64,000 nucleotides of DNA from Streptomyces sp. PsTaAH-137 (lineage in GTDB: Bacteria; Actinomycetota; Actinomycetes; Streptomycetales; Streptomycetaceae), in the NCBI RefSeq assembly GCF_003259365.1, contig NZ_QLLY01000009.1, positions 187,259 to 251,258 of the forward strand. Direction: 5' to 3'. Shown piece after piece: positions 23,643-33,001 of this stretch. The position numbers and the translations under genes were made by a program. The stretch's first letter is position 1. Each line of letters starts with the position of its first letter. The notes under the pieces were generated by a model. That model did not search any database. It had not been told where the DNA came from and was given only the letters and a program-made list of their open reading frames with translations.

Positions 23643-25430
23643 TCAGGGCCGTTCGAAGCGCAGCCCGTGTCCCACCGGAAACAGCGTCCGTGACGGATCG
23701 TCCGCCGCCGGGACCGACACCGGCAGCCGTCCGCCCGGACCATGCTCGCCGAGGATCACCGCCACCGCCCGGTCGAGGGCGGTCGCGCCATTGCCGTACG
23801 TCGCCAGATACACCGGTGCGCCGGGGAAGCGATTGATGTCGTACGGGGTGCGCACCCCGACCACGACCACCGGGGTCGCCGTCGCCAACAGCGCGCGGAC
23901 CAGATCCACTTGTGCGGCGGTCGGGCCGCTGGTGGCCACGACCACCAGATCGACGCTGTCGGCCTGTCCGACCGCCTCCTCCATCGCGGCACCGGCGTCC
24001 AGCCCTCGCACCACGTGCCCGCGTGAACGGAACGAAGCGGTGACACGGGACACGGCGGGGGAGTCGGCGCCGGTGACGAGCACGGTGCGCGCTCCGGTGC
24101 GGACCGGGAGCACGCCGCCGTCGTTCTTGACCAGCGTCGTGCTGCGGGAGGTGATCGCGGCGACGTCCGACCGGAACTCCGGCCCGCCGACGACGTGTTC
24201 GGCCCGGACCGGATCGGAGGCTGCGGCGAACAGACCGCGGCGCAGCTTGTGGCTCAGGACGCGGATCACCGAGGCGTCGAGGCGCGACGTGGAGATCCGC
24301 CCGGACCGCACCGCGTCGAGCACCGCCGCGTAGGCCCGCGGCAGGTCGGGGGAGAGCACCAGCATGTCGACTCCCGCGGCCAGCGCCGTGACCGCGGCCT
24401 TGTCCGGCGGGAACTGCCCGCTCGCACCCCGCATGTCGAGGGCGTCGGTGACGATCAGACCGTCGAACCCCAGCTCCTCGCGGAGCAGACCGGTGACGAC
24501 GGCGTGCGACATGGTGGCGGGCACCCCGGTGGGATCGAGCGCGGGCACACTGATGTGCGCCGTCATGATCAGATCCACGCCCGCGGCGACGGCCGCGCGG
24601 AACGGCGGCAGATCGATCGCGTCGAGCTGCGCCCGGCTGTGGGTGATGCGCGGCAGCCCCACATGACTGTCGGTGTCCGTGTCACCGTGACCCGGGAAGT
24701 GTTTGGCGGTGGCGGCGACACCACCGCGGTGCAGCCCCTCGACCGCGGCCCGGACGAACACCGAGACGGCCTCGGCGGTGGCGCCGAAGGAGCGCACCCC
24801 GATCACCGGGTTGGCCGGGTTGACGTTCACGTCCGCCACCGGAGCGTGGTCCGCGGTGATCCCGCACGCCTCCAGTTCGGCGCCGGTGATCTCGTACGAG
24901 CGCCGGGCGTCCGCCGTCGACCAGGTGGCGCCGAGAGCCATGTTGCCCGGCTGCTCCGTGGCCGGCGGTGTCGGCAGCCGGGAGACCGCGCCGCCCTCCT
25001 GGTCCACGGAGATGATCAGAGGGAGGCCCGACGTGTCCCGCGACACCTGTTGCAGACCGCCGGACAGCCGGGCGATCTGGCCCGGCGCACCGAGGTTGTC
25101 GTCGCCGCGCGAGGAGAAGTAGATGACACCGCCCGGACGGTACGTGCGGACGACCTCGGCGGGGGTGGCCACGCCGTAGCGCTGCCGGTTGAGTGCCGCG
25201 GCGTCCTCGCTCACCCGGAAGGCGTCCCGGCCCGCCACCTCGATCATGAAGAGCTGGCCGACCTTCTCCTCCACCGTCATCCGGCCGGCCAGCGCCCGGG
25301 CCGCTTCGCGGGCGGACCGGGAGGCCGCCGCAGGGCCGCCCGCCGCGCCCCAGAGCAGGGCCGTACCGGCGAATCCGGCCAGCGCCTGCCTGCGGGAGGT
25401 CGTCCAGGGGAGTGCGGAATGTGTGGCGAT
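23643..25430 (-). CDS. Tat-exported glycoside hydrolase family 3 (beta-N-acetylhexosaminidase-like), apparent ATC start
   Basis: GH3 enzyme with the N-terminal catalytic barrel: VDQEGGAVSRL, the KHFPGHGDTDTDSH motif of NagZ-like enzymes, and the nucleophile Asp in VTDALDMRGA, then a C-terminal alpha/beta domain. The first ATG (25280) would give 545 residues but drop an in-frame twin-arginine signal (TSRRQALAGFAGTALLWGAAGG). The frame is open above it, and AAGGAG is followed after 7 bases by ATC at 25430, giving 595 residues. No ATG, GTG or TTG lies between. Either a rare start codon is used or one base is wrong. The likely role is turnover of cell-wall or chitin oligosaccharides outside the cell. 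Confidence 0.8.
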   Translation of the reverse strand: MATHSALPWTTSRRQALAGFAGTALLWGAAGGPAAASRSAREAARALAGRMTVEEKVGQLFMIEVAGRDAFRVSEDAAALNRQRYGVATPAEVVRTYRPGGVIYFSSRGDDNLGAPGQIARLSGGLQQVSRDTSGLPLIISVDQEGGAVSRLPTPPATEQPGNMALGATWSTADARRSYEITGAELEACGITADHAPVADVNVNPANPVIGVRSFGATAEAVSVFVRAAVEGLHRGGVAATAKHFPGHGDTDTDSHVGLPRITHSRAQLDAIDLPPFRAAVAAGVDLIMTAHISVPALDPTGVPATMSHAVVTGLLREELGFDGLIVTDALDMRGASGQFPPDKAAVTALAAGVDMLVLSPDLPRAYAAVLDAVRSGRISTSRLDASVIRVLSHKLRRGLFAAASDPVRAEHVVGGPEFRSDVAAITSRSTTLVKNDGGVLPVRTGARTVLVTGADSPAVSRVTASFRSRGHVVRGLDAGAAMEEAVGQADSVDLVVVATSGPTAAQVDLVRALLATATPVVVVGVRTPYDINRFPGAPVYLATYGNGATALDRAVAVILGEHGPGGRLPVSVPAADDPSRTLFPVGHGLRFERP

Positions 25431-25557
25431 GGGACTGCTCCTTCGGCCGTTTTGCCCGCACCCTACTGACGCGGAAGGCCGCCGGGCCGGTCCGCCGCGC
25501 GGTCATACGTGTCGTACGCCGAGCGGCCCCGCTGCCCGTGAGGTGTGTGGCCCCATC

Positions 25558-26220
25558 TCAGGGCCGGGGCAGCACCAGCCACGAGGGGAGCAGAGCGGCC
25601 GCGGCCGAGACGAACAGGCTGCGGTCCCGTGGAGCGGGCAGTGACATCCAGGCCTCGACCAGACCGGCCTCGCCGTGCGCGAGGAAGCGGCTCGCGGCCT
25701 CCGTGCGCCACACGAGCGAGCCCGCGCCCGCGGGCACCGCGCCCCGGTTGTGATCCAGGAGCGTGCGCACCGACGCGGTGAAGTGGTCGACCAGGAGGTA
25801 GTGCAGGACGGTGCTGTGCCGGTCTGTCAGGCCCACCGTGTACACGGCGTCGTAGCGCTCCAGGTGATCCACCAGGGCGGCCGAGGCGTGCTCCCAGACG
25901 TCCTGCGGCGAGAGCCCCGACGCGCTCGCCTCCTCGAGCCATCCGACACGGACCCGGTCCAGGTCCTCGTAGAGCAGCTGCTTCAGGACCTCCGCCGGGC
26001 TGCCCGCGTGCTTGTAGAAGGTGGTGCGGTTGATCCGGGCCGCGCGGACCAGATCCGCCACCGCGATGTCCTCGACGGGCTGCGTCGACGCGAGCTCCAG
26101 CACGGCTTCGCGCAGCCGGTTCCGCGTGCGCTGGACGCGAACGTCGGTCGGTGCCGCCGCGCCGTCGGGAGCGGTCGTCGTGGAGGTGTGGGGGAGTGCG
26201 GGGTCAGGAGTGTGCGACAC
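25558..26220 (-). CDS. TetR family transcriptional regulator
   Basis: 220 residues from GTG at 26220. The DNA-binding domain is at about residues 25-70 (RNRLREAVLELASTQPVEDIAVADLVRAARINRTTFYKHAGSPAEVLKQLL). TATGCT lies 8 bp upstream of the GTG on the minus strand with no ribosome site, so the transcript may be leaderless. It is divergent from the alcohol dehydrogenase gene, its probable target. Confidence 0.9.
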   Translation of the reverse strand: MSHTPDPALPHTSTTTAPDGAAAPTDVRVQRTRNRLREAVLELASTQPVEDIAVADLVRAARINRTTFYKHAGSPAEVLKQLLYEDLDRVRVGWLEEASASGLSPQDVWEHASAALVDHLERYDAVYTVGLTDRHSTVLHYLLVDHFTASVRTLLDHNRGAVPAGAGSLVWRTEAASRFLAHGEAGLVEAWMSLPAPRDRSLFVSAAAALLPSWLVLPRP

Positions 26221-26458
26221 CGGTACAGCATAGCGCCGCGCGCGCCTCACGTGCGGTAATCGACAGGTGTCTCTTTTCTTTTTCGGTTTTTGGAGGCACA
26301 CTCGGGATGTGGCGACGCCGCCCCCGAACCACCGGGCGAGGCATGCCATGACCGCGCCCCGGCCGACCCTCTGTGAGCCCACCGGCCCCCGCGCGGCCCT
26401 CTCCTCGGGGCGCCGCATCCGGCCGCCCCGGCGGTTCGAACAGGAAAGAAGCTGGATC
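26221..26458. promoter_or_regulatory. Divergent promoter region with T-rich tract
   Basis: Between tetR and the alcohol dehydrogenase. GGTGTC and GGCACAC flank a T-rich stretch (about 26272-26293) that is unusual for this genome. The upstream in-frame ATGs (26267, 26348) have no ribosome site and poor coding bias, so this is leader rather than coding. Confidence 0.4.
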
Positions 26459-27547
26459 ATGAAGGCGTCTGTCACCAAGGCTCTGGGCAAGGGATTCGTC
26501 GTCGAGGAGATCGACCTCGCCGATCCGGTCGGACGTGAGGTCCGCGTCCAGGTCCAGGCCTCCGGGCTGTGCCACTCCGACCTGAGCGTCGCCACGTTCA
26601 TCGGCGGAGAGTTCCCCGTCGTGCTCGGGCACGAGGTCGCCGGCATCGTCACCGAGATCGGCCCGCAGGTCACTCAGGTCAAGGTGGGCGACCACGTCGT
26701 CGGCAGCCTGATCCAGTACTGCGGCGCCTGCACCAACTGCCTGAGCGGGCACACCCACCTGTGCCTGAACCCCGACGCCACCCTGCGCACCGCGGAGCAG
26801 GCGCCCCGCCTCTCCTGGAACGGCGCACCGGTCGCCCAGGGCATGGGCCTCGGTGGCTTCGCCCAGGAAACCCTCATCCACGAGAACCAGCTCGCCGTCG
26901 TCCCGGACGAGATGCCGTGGGCGCCCGCCGCGCTCATCGGCTGCGGTGTGCTGACCGGCGCCGGCGCCGTGGTCAACAGCGCGGACGTCCGGCACGGCCA
27001 GAGCGTCGTCATCATTGGCGCGGGCGGTGTCGGCCTCAACGCCATCAGCGGCGCCCGGATCGCGGGAGCCGAGACGATCGTGGTCACCGACGTCGAGGAC
27101 GGCAAGCTGGAGCGCGCCAAGGCCTTCGGCGCCACCCACGTCGTGAACTCCCGTACCGCCGACCCGGTCGAGGCCGTCCGCGACATCACCGGCGCGGGCG
27201 CCGACCACGTCTTCGACTTCGTCGGTATCCGCCCGGTCACCGCGCAGGGCATGCAGATGCTCGGCAAGGGCGGCGGCCTCTACCTCATCGGCGTCGGCAC
27301 CAACGACGCGGGCATCGACGTCAGCGCCCTCACCGCCCTGAGCAACTCGCAGCGGGTGCAGGGTGTCTACATGGGCTCGTCGAACCTCAAGCGGGACATC
27401 CCGTTCTACGCCTCCATGTACCTCCAGGGCCGGATGAACCTGGACGGTCTCGTCTCCAGGGAGATCGGCCTGGCGGACATCGAGGCGGGCTACGAGTCCC
27501 TGAAGGACGGCCGGACGGCGCGCGTCGTCATCACCGACTTCTCCTGA
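26459..27547 (+). CDS. Zinc-dependent alcohol dehydrogenase
   Basis: 362-residue MDR-family dehydrogenase from ATG at 26459 after AGGAAAGAAG. Catalytic zinc ligands are Cys in GLCHSDLS and His/Glu in LGHEVAG; structural zinc cysteines lie in CGACTNCLSGHTHLC. The NAD-binding fingerprint is IGAGGVGLNAI. It resembles NDMA/mycothiol-type class III-like alcohol dehydrogenases by overall layout; the substrate is unknown. Divergent from a TetR regulator. Confidence 0.92.
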   Translation: MKASVTKALGKGFVVEEIDLADPVGREVRVQVQASGLCHSDLSVATFIGGEFPVVLGHEVAGIVTEIGPQVTQVKVGDHVVGSLIQYCGACTNCLSGHTHLCLNPDATLRTAEQAPRLSWNGAPVAQGMGLGGFAQETLIHENQLAVVPDEMPWAPAALIGCGVLTGAGAVVNSADVRHGQSVVIIGAGGVGLNAISGARIAGAETIVVTDVEDGKLERAKAFGATHVVNSRTADPVEAVRDITGAGADHVFDFVGIRPVTAQGMQMLGKGGGLYLIGVGTNDAGIDVSALTALSNSQRVQGVYMGSSNLKRDIPFYASMYLQGRMNLDGLVSREIGLADIEAGYESLKDGRTARVVITDFS

Positions 27548-27556
27548 CGCGCCGCG

Positions 27557-27600
27557 GGTGTGCCGGTCGTCCGATGTGTGTCACGGACGACCGGCACACC
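27557..27600. terminator. Bidirectional terminator
   Basis: A perfect 17-bp stem GGTGTGCCGGTCGTCCG/CGGACGACCGGCACACC with a 10-base loop lies between the convergent alcohol dehydrogenase and MFS genes. Confidence 0.85.
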
Positions 27601-27612
27601 TGTGTACGGGCG

Positions 27613-28911
27613 TCAGCGCCGGGCGGCACCCGTCGGCTGGCCCGGCATCCCGAGCGTCGCGGCCCGTTCGCCGGTCGGCAGGTGGCGCCGGTAGGCCAGC
27701 AGCACCGAGGCCGCGCAGAGCAGTGCCAGCACGACCAGCGCGAGCAGCAGGGTCGTCGTGCCGAACAGCGAGGTGACGGCGGCCAGCACGATCGGGGTGA
27801 GGAAACCCGCGTACGCGAGGGTGTAGAAGACACCGGTGAGCCCGGCGAGATCGCGCGGTCCCGCGATGCGCTGCACCTCCAGCAGACCGCTGACCAGTCC
27901 CGTGCCGATGGCGCACCCCAGGACGAGAGCGGCGGCCAGGCCCAGCCAGAGCGACTGCCAGTACTGGGCGCCGGTCATCACGAGCAGTCCGGCCGCGGTC
28001 AGGAACAGGAACACCACCAGGCCACGGGCGGACGACGGGGAGTCGATCCGCTTCGCCCACGGCTGGATCAGCGCCGCCACCCCGAGCGTCAGGCCGGTGA
28101 GCGCGGTGGCGTACGCCAGGCCCCAGGAGCCGGTGGAGCCGGAGAGCAGGACGGGCAGATACCCGTAGGCGAGGGCCGCCGACGCGAAGAGCCACGGCGC
28201 CGCGACCGCGACGACGCGCAGGAACCGCTTGTGCCCGGCCGCCGGCACCCGCAACTGCCGCCGCAGCGGCCCTCCGAGGTCGCCCGGGCTGGTCTCCGGT
28301 ATCCGGCGCACCAGCCACACGAACGGCGCGGCGACCGCGATCTGCAGCACGAACGGCAGCACCTCGGGACGCGGACCCCACTGCGCGAGCGCGCCCGCCA
28401 CCAGGGCCCCGAGACCGGAGCCGAGCGTGAACGCCGTCGACGCGCGCCGGGCCCCCGCACCGGCGTCCGCGGCCAAGTCGTGCGGCGCCTGCGAGAGTTC
28501 CTTGAGCCAGCTGTTGCCCACCGCCATCGCGATCCCGACCGTCACACCGGACAGCAGGCGCCCGATGAACAGCGGGGCGACGCCGAGGGGTCCCAGCGCG
28601 AGCACGGCGCCCGCGGCCAGGGCCGTCAGCGTGCCCACCGACATGACCGGACGCCGTCCGTACCGGTCGGAGAGGGCCCCGGCCAGCAGCAGCGCGGGGG
28701 CCAGGCCGCCCACGTAGACACCGAGCAGCAGGTTCACCAGGAGTGTCGAGTAGTGCTCCTCGTGCTTGTACAGCAACAGCAGCGGGCTGAACTGATTGCC
28801 GCACCAGCTCATGACGAAGACCGCGCCGAACACGACGCGCCACGGCGGGACGGCTCGCGCGCCGGTGCGTCGGCGCCGGTCGGCGGCCGGGCTCGTGGTC
28901 AGGGAGGTCAC
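27613..28911 (-). CDS. MFS transporter
   Basis: 432 residues from GTG at 28911, which overlaps the gntR stop as GTGA. About 12 hydrophobic segments are visible. The loop 2-3 motif is GALSDRYGRRPVMS, typical of MFS, and a second half begins around RFLRVVAVAAPW. The function is drug or metabolite transport; direction and substrate are not determinable. Co-transcribed with the GntR regulator upstream, which probably controls it. Confidence 0.9.
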   Translation of the reverse strand: MTSLTTSPAADRRRRTGARAVPPWRVVFGAVFVMSWCGNQFSPLLLLYKHEEHYSTLLVNLLLGVYVGGLAPALLLAGALSDRYGRRPVMSVGTLTALAAGAVLALGPLGVAPLFIGRLLSGVTVGIAMAVGNSWLKELSQAPHDLAADAGAGARRASTAFTLGSGLGALVAGALAQWGPRPEVLPFVLQIAVAAPFVWLVRRIPETSPGDLGGPLRRQLRVPAAGHKRFLRVVAVAAPWLFASAALAYGYLPVLLSGSTGSWGLAYATALTGLTLGVAALIQPWAKRIDSPSSARGLVVFLFLTAAGLLVMTGAQYWQSLWLGLAAALVLGCAIGTGLVSGLLEVQRIAGPRDLAGLTGVFYTLAYAGFLTPIVLAAVTSLFGTTTLLLALVVLALLCAASVLLAYRRHLPTGERAATLGMPGQPTGAARR

Positions 28912-29552
28912 ATCGCCCCCTGGTGCCGGGCAACATGGTCCGCCAGGACCGTGACGTAGCCCGCCGCGTCCCCCGCGGACAGCCGGGCAAGGAGTTCCCG
29001 GTGGTCGTCGATGACCTCCGGCAGGTGGCGCGGCTGCGTCGTCAGGAGCTGGTGGCGCAGCCGCTGCTGACGGTCGCGCAGCAGCGTGAAGAAGTGCACG
29101 GCGATCGCGTTGCCGGAAGCCCGCACCACCGCGGAGTGGAAGGTCTCGTCCACCGCGACGAACGCCTCCAGGTCGGCCGCATCCAGATGGACCCGCTGCC
29201 GCTCCACGCACTCCGTCAGGGTCCGGACCAGGTCGGCGGACGGGCCGCCCTCCGTCACGACGCGGCGCGCCGCCTCCCCTTCGAGGACCTGTCGCATCTC
29301 CAGCACGTCCTGGGCCTCGCGCGGCGCGATGGGCGTGACCACGGCGCCCCTGCGGCCCGCGAGGTCGAGCAGTCGCTCGCCGCTCAGCCGGAGGAACGCC
29401 TCGTGCGCGGGTGTCCGGCTGATGCCGAGGGCCTCACTGATCTCGCTCTCGGTGACCAACCGGCCGCCCGGGAGCCGCCCGGTGACGATCGCCTGCTTGA
29501 CGTGCTGGTACGCGGTCTCCGCGGCGGACCGCGATCCCGAATTAGATGGCAT
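28908..29552 (-). CDS. GntR family (FadR subfamily) regulator
   Basis: 214 residues from ATG at 29552 (ATG at 29558 is an alternative). The winged helix is about residues 10-75 (AYQHVKQAIVTGRLPGGRLVTESEISEALGISRTPAHEAFLRLSGERLLDL) and is followed by an FCD ligand domain with conserved Asp/His positions (VDETFHSAVV, VIDDHRELLARL). First gene of a two-gene operon with the MFS transporter. Confidence 0.92.
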   Translation of the reverse strand: MPSNSGSRSAAETAYQHVKQAIVTGRLPGGRLVTESEISEALGISRTPAHEAFLRLSGERLLDLAGRRGAVVTPIAPREAQDVLEMRQVLEGEAARRVVTEGGPSADLVRTLTECVERQRVHLDAADLEAFVAVDETFHSAVVRASGNAIAVHFFTLLRDRQQRLRHQLLTTQPRHLPEVIDDHRELLARLSAGDAAGYVTVLADHVARHQGAM

Positions 29553-29573
29553 AGCCATGTATCTTTCCATGCG

Positions 29574-29585
29574 TGCATCGATGCA
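29574..29585. promoter_or_regulatory. Palindrome TGCATCGATGCA upstream of gntR
   Basis: Perfect 12-bp palindrome about 20 bp upstream of the GntR start, inside a longer ATGC-rich stretch. It is a good candidate for the GntR operator and could also affect the divergent LAL gene. Confidence 0.5.
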
Positions 29586-29646
29586 TGCAACGCACCCCCG
29601 CCCGTCCGGGCCCCGCATGGACATCCCCTACGGCCTGGTGATTGCA

Positions 29647-29669
29647 TGACCTCGAATAACCGGAGGTCA
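29647..29669 (+). promoter_or_regulatory. Hairpin covering the LAL ribosome site
   Basis: TGACCTC (29647-29653) pairs perfectly with GAGGTCA (29663-29669) across a 9-base loop. The right arm contains most of the GGAGG ribosome site, and the GTG start is at 29675, so the structure could limit translation. Confidence 0.45.
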
Positions 29670-29674
29670 CAGAC

Positions 29675-32512
29675 GTGGGAGGCATCCCGTTGCACGAGGG
29701 GGAGCGTGCGTCCTCGTCCCGCCCGGCACCGCTGGTGGGCCGCACCGAGGACCTGTCGTTCATCCGGTCCTTCTTCAACGACCACGTGGTCCGGGGCGCC
29801 GCACTGCTGCTGACCGGTGAAGCGGGCGTCGGCAAGACCGCGCTGCTCGACGCGCTCGCCGACGACGCCGCCCAGCGGGGCGTCCGTGTGCTGCGGGCCA
29901 GAGGCGTGCAGTTCGAGGCGGACATCAGCTACGCCGGACTCAATCAGCTGCTCCTCCCGCTCTTCGGCGAGTTCGGCATCCTCGACGCCGGACACCGCGA
30001 CGCCCTGCGGGTCGCCGTCGGCATCGGCAGCGGGCCGACCCCCGACCGGCTGCTGACCTCCACGGCCGCCCTCCTGTTGCTGCGCGTGATCTCCCTGGAG
30101 ACGCCGCTGCTCGTCGTCGTCGACGACCTGCCCTGGCTGGACCGGGCGACCACCGCCGTGCTCGGGTTCATCGCCCGCCGCCTGGTCGGCAGCAGGGTCA
30201 GCCTCGTGGCGGCCTGCCGCACCGGCTCCGACACCTTCTTCGAGTCCAGCGGCCTGACCGAGTACCGGCTGCCGCCGCTGGACGACGCCGCGTCCGCCGA
30301 ACTGCTCGCCGCCGCGCACCCCGACGTCACCCCGGCGGTGCGGCGGCGCATCGTGGCCGAGGCGCACGGCAACCCCCTCGCACTGGTCGAACTCCCCACC
30401 GCGCTCAGCAGGGAACAGCGCACCGTGCTGGCCGCGCTGCCCGCCGTGCTGCCGCTCAGCGAACGGCTCCAGGCGATGTTCACCTCCCGCGTGGCCCGAC
30501 TGCCCGCCCCCACTCGCGAGTTGCTGCTCCTCGCGGCGCTCGACGGCACCGGCGACCTCGCCCCCGTCGAGACCGCCGCCGCCGGACGCGCGGTCCTCGA
30601 CGAACTGGCGCCCGCGGAGGCCGACCGGCTGATCGACGTCTCGGCGGGGGAGCGGCGGCTCTCCTTCCGGCACCCGCTGATCGGCGCGGCCGTCGTCGCC
30701 CAGGCCACGTCCACGGCGGAGCGGCGCCGCGCGCACCGGGCCCTGGCGGACGCGCTCGCCGACCAGCCGGAACGGCGCGCGTGGCACCTCGGAGAGGCCG
30801 CGTCAGCCCCCGACGAGAAGGTCGCGGCCCTCCTCGAACACGCCGCCCGTCTGCGGACCCGGCGCGGCGACGCCCTCGGTGCGGTGACCGCCCTCACCCG
30901 CGCCGCAGGACTGAGCCCCGCCGCTGCCGACAAGAGCCGCCGCCTGGCCGAGGCCGCCTACATCGGCACCGACGCCGGCGGCGAACTCGTCGACGCCTCA
31001 CGGCTGCTCGCCGGCGCCCGCGCGGCCGACCCCGGCGCCCCGGACTCGCTGCACGCCGCGGCGGCGTCCGCCTTCCTGCTGATCAACGAGGACGGCGACA
31101 TCGACACCGCGCACCGACTGCTCGTCGGCGCGATCGAGAACGGCGACCACGGATACGACGCCGACGACGACGCCCTCGTCGACGCGCTGCACAGCCTCGT
31201 CCTGCTGTGCTGGTACGGCGGCAGCCCCACGCTGTGGGAACCGGTGTTCGCGGCCCTGGAACGGCTCACGCCCGAGCCCCCGGACCTTCTGTGGACGGTC
31301 GCCCACACCTTCGCCGACCCCGCCCGCACCGGAACCGCGGGTCTGGCACGTCTCGACGCCCTGCTCGCCCGGGCGGGCGACGACCCCACCCAGGTGGGGC
31401 GCATCGGTACCGCGGCCGTCTACCCGGACCGGCTGGACGGGGTCAGGGGAGCGGCGCTGCGCCTGATCGAGCACGGCCGTGCGAGCACCGCGCCGGTGCG
31501 CCGCGAGCTCGGCGCGATCATGCATCTGGGCCTGGACCACTACCACTCGGGCCGCTGGGACGACGCCTCACGTCTCGCCGGTGAGGGCCTCGCACGCTGC
31601 GAGGAGCACGGCTACCGCTTCTTCGCCTGGGAGTTGCAGTACGTCCAGGCCGTGGTCGCCGCGGCCCGGGGCGAGCGGGAGACGAGCGACGAGCTCGTCG
31701 CGGACATCCTGCGCTGGGCCGTGCCGCGCGGCGCGCACGGCGCCCGGCTCATCGCCGGTCACGCCAAGGCGCTGGGCGCCCTCGGCAGCGGCGACTACGA
31801 AGCCGCGTACCGGCATACGTGTGCGATGAGCCCGCCCGGGACCCTCGCGCCGTACGTCCCGCACGCCATGTGGGCCGCCCTGGACCTGGTGGAAGCGGCC
31901 GTCCGCACCGGCAGGACCGAGGAGGCCGCCGCACATGCGACGGCCATGCGCCGCTCCGCGATGCCCGAACTCTCCGACCGCCTGCGGATGCTGGTGCTCG
32001 CCGCGGAAGCGCTCACCGCACCCGGTGAACGGGCCGGCGAGCTGTTCGGGCAGGCGCTGGGCTGCGTCGACGCCGACAAGTGGCCCTTCGACACCGCTCG
32101 TGTGCGCCTGTTGCACGGTGAGTACCTGCGGCGCAGGCGCGCGACGAGGGAAGCGCGCGAACAACTCCTCGTCGCCCTGGAGTCGTTCGAGGCGTTGGGG
32201 GCCGCTCCGTGGGCGAAGCGGACGGCGGTTGAGCTGCGTGCGACCGGCTACGCGGGGCCCGCGGCGGCCCGCACCCGCTCGGGCCCGCTGACAGCCCAGG
32301 AACTGAAGATCGCCGAACTGGCCGCCCAGGGGCTGACGAACAAGCAGATCGCCGAGCGGCTGTTCCTCTCCCACCGGACCATCGGCGCACACCTCTACCA
32401 GATCTATCCGAAACTGGGCGTCAGCACCCGTACCGCGCTGCGGGACGCCTTGGACGTCCTCGCCCCCCGAGGCGAGGACCGTACGGCAGCAGGAAAGGCA
32501 TCGGATGCGTGA
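29675..32512 (+). CDS. LAL-type (large ATP-binding LuxR) transcriptional regulator 1
   Basis: 945 residues from GTG at 29675. The N-terminal AAA/STAND ATPase has Walker A GEAGVGKTA near residues 50-58 and a Walker B-like LLVVVDDLPWLD. A long helical, TPR-like middle follows. The C-terminal LuxR domain is LTAQELKIAELAAQGLTNKQIAERLFLSHRTIGAHLYQIYPKLGV. Such proteins are MalT-like activators, often of antibiotic clusters, but no biosynthetic cluster is seen in this window. The last 8 bp overlap the SRPBCC gene. A hairpin occludes its ribosome site. Confidence 0.93.
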   Translation: MGGIPLHEGERASSSRPAPLVGRTEDLSFIRSFFNDHVVRGAALLLTGEAGVGKTALLDALADDAAQRGVRVLRARGVQFEADISYAGLNQLLLPLFGEFGILDAGHRDALRVAVGIGSGPTPDRLLTSTAALLLLRVISLETPLLVVVDDLPWLDRATTAVLGFIARRLVGSRVSLVAACRTGSDTFFESSGLTEYRLPPLDDAASAELLAAAHPDVTPAVRRRIVAEAHGNPLALVELPTALSREQRTVLAALPAVLPLSERLQAMFTSRVARLPAPTRELLLLAALDGTGDLAPVETAAAGRAVLDELAPAEADRLIDVSAGERRLSFRHPLIGAAVVAQATSTAERRRAHRALADALADQPERRAWHLGEAASAPDEKVAALLEHAARLRTRRGDALGAVTALTRAAGLSPAAADKSRRLAEAAYIGTDAGGELVDASRLLAGARAADPGAPDSLHAAAASAFLLINEDGDIDTAHRLLVGAIENGDHGYDADDDALVDALHSLVLLCWYGGSPTLWEPVFAALERLTPEPPDLLWTVAHTFADPARTGTAGLARLDALLARAGDDPTQVGRIGTAAVYPDRLDGVRGAALRLIEHGRASTAPVRRELGAIMHLGLDHYHSGRWDDASRLAGEGLARCEEHGYRFFAWELQYVQAVVAAARGERETSDELVADILRWAVPRGAHGARLIAGHAKALGALGSGDYEAAYRHTCAMSPPGTLAPYVPHAMWAALDLVEAAVRTGRTEEAAAHATAMRRSAMPELSDRLRMLVLAAEALTAPGERAGELFGQALGCVDADKWPFDTARVRLLHGEYLRRRRATREAREQLLVALESFEALGAAPWAKRTAVELRATGYAGPAAARTRSGPLTAQELKIAELAAQGLTNKQIAERLFLSHRTIGAHLYQIYPKLGVSTRTALRDALDVLAPRGEDRTAAGKASDA

Positions 32513-32981
32513 CCCACTGAACAGCCACCCGGACATTCACTGGCCGGCCGGATTCTCGCCCGATGACGCCCATGCCTTCTTCCGGCGGGAGGCGACGCTG
32601 GCCGTCCCGCCGGACCAGGCCTTCGCCCTGCTCACGGATGTGTCGAGCTGGCCGGAGTGGTCTCCGGGTGTGACCGGGGTGGGCATCGACGCCCTGGCGC
32701 AGGTGTTCACCGTGCAGTGGTACGGGCACCGGTTCGAGGTGTTCGTGGGGGAGAACAACCCGCCGCACCGCGTCGGCTGGCTGGGGATCGGCGCCGGAGT
32801 GCAGCTGTACCAGGCGTGGCTGATCACCCCCGTCGACGGCGGTACCCACATCCTGACCGAGAACGTCGTGCGCAGCGGCGCACCGAAGGCGCTGGACACC
32901 CTGTCCGCCCTGTGGACGGAACGCCTCGGCGCGCTGTGGCAGGCCCAGTACGACAGGATGTCGGACGTCGTGACGCCCTGA
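32505..32981 (+). CDS. SRPBCC (polyketide cyclase/START-like) family protein
   Basis: 158 residues, overlapping the LAL1 3' end by 8 bp, so translationally coupled. START-like signatures are REATLAVPPDQAFALLTDVSSWPEWSPGV at the N-terminus and the C-terminal helix LSALWTERLGALWQAQYDRM. It binds a hydrophobic ligand in a cavity; it could be a small enzyme or a ligand sensor linked to the LAL regulator, which is inference from coupling only. Confidence 0.85.
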   Translation: MRDPLNSHPDIHWPAGFSPDDAHAFFRREATLAVPPDQAFALLTDVSSWPEWSPGVTGVGIDALAQVFTVQWYGHRFEVFVGENNPPHRVGWLGIGAGVQLYQAWLITPVDGGTHILTENVVRSGAPKALDTLSALWTERLGALWQAQYDRMSDVVTP

Positions 32982-33001
32982 TGTCCTGTGGCGGTCGTCC
33001 C

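Noticed and set aside
26267..26458. N-terminal extension of the alcohol dehydrogenase
   Set aside because: No ribosome site, T-rich start and poor coding bias; homology starts at 26459.
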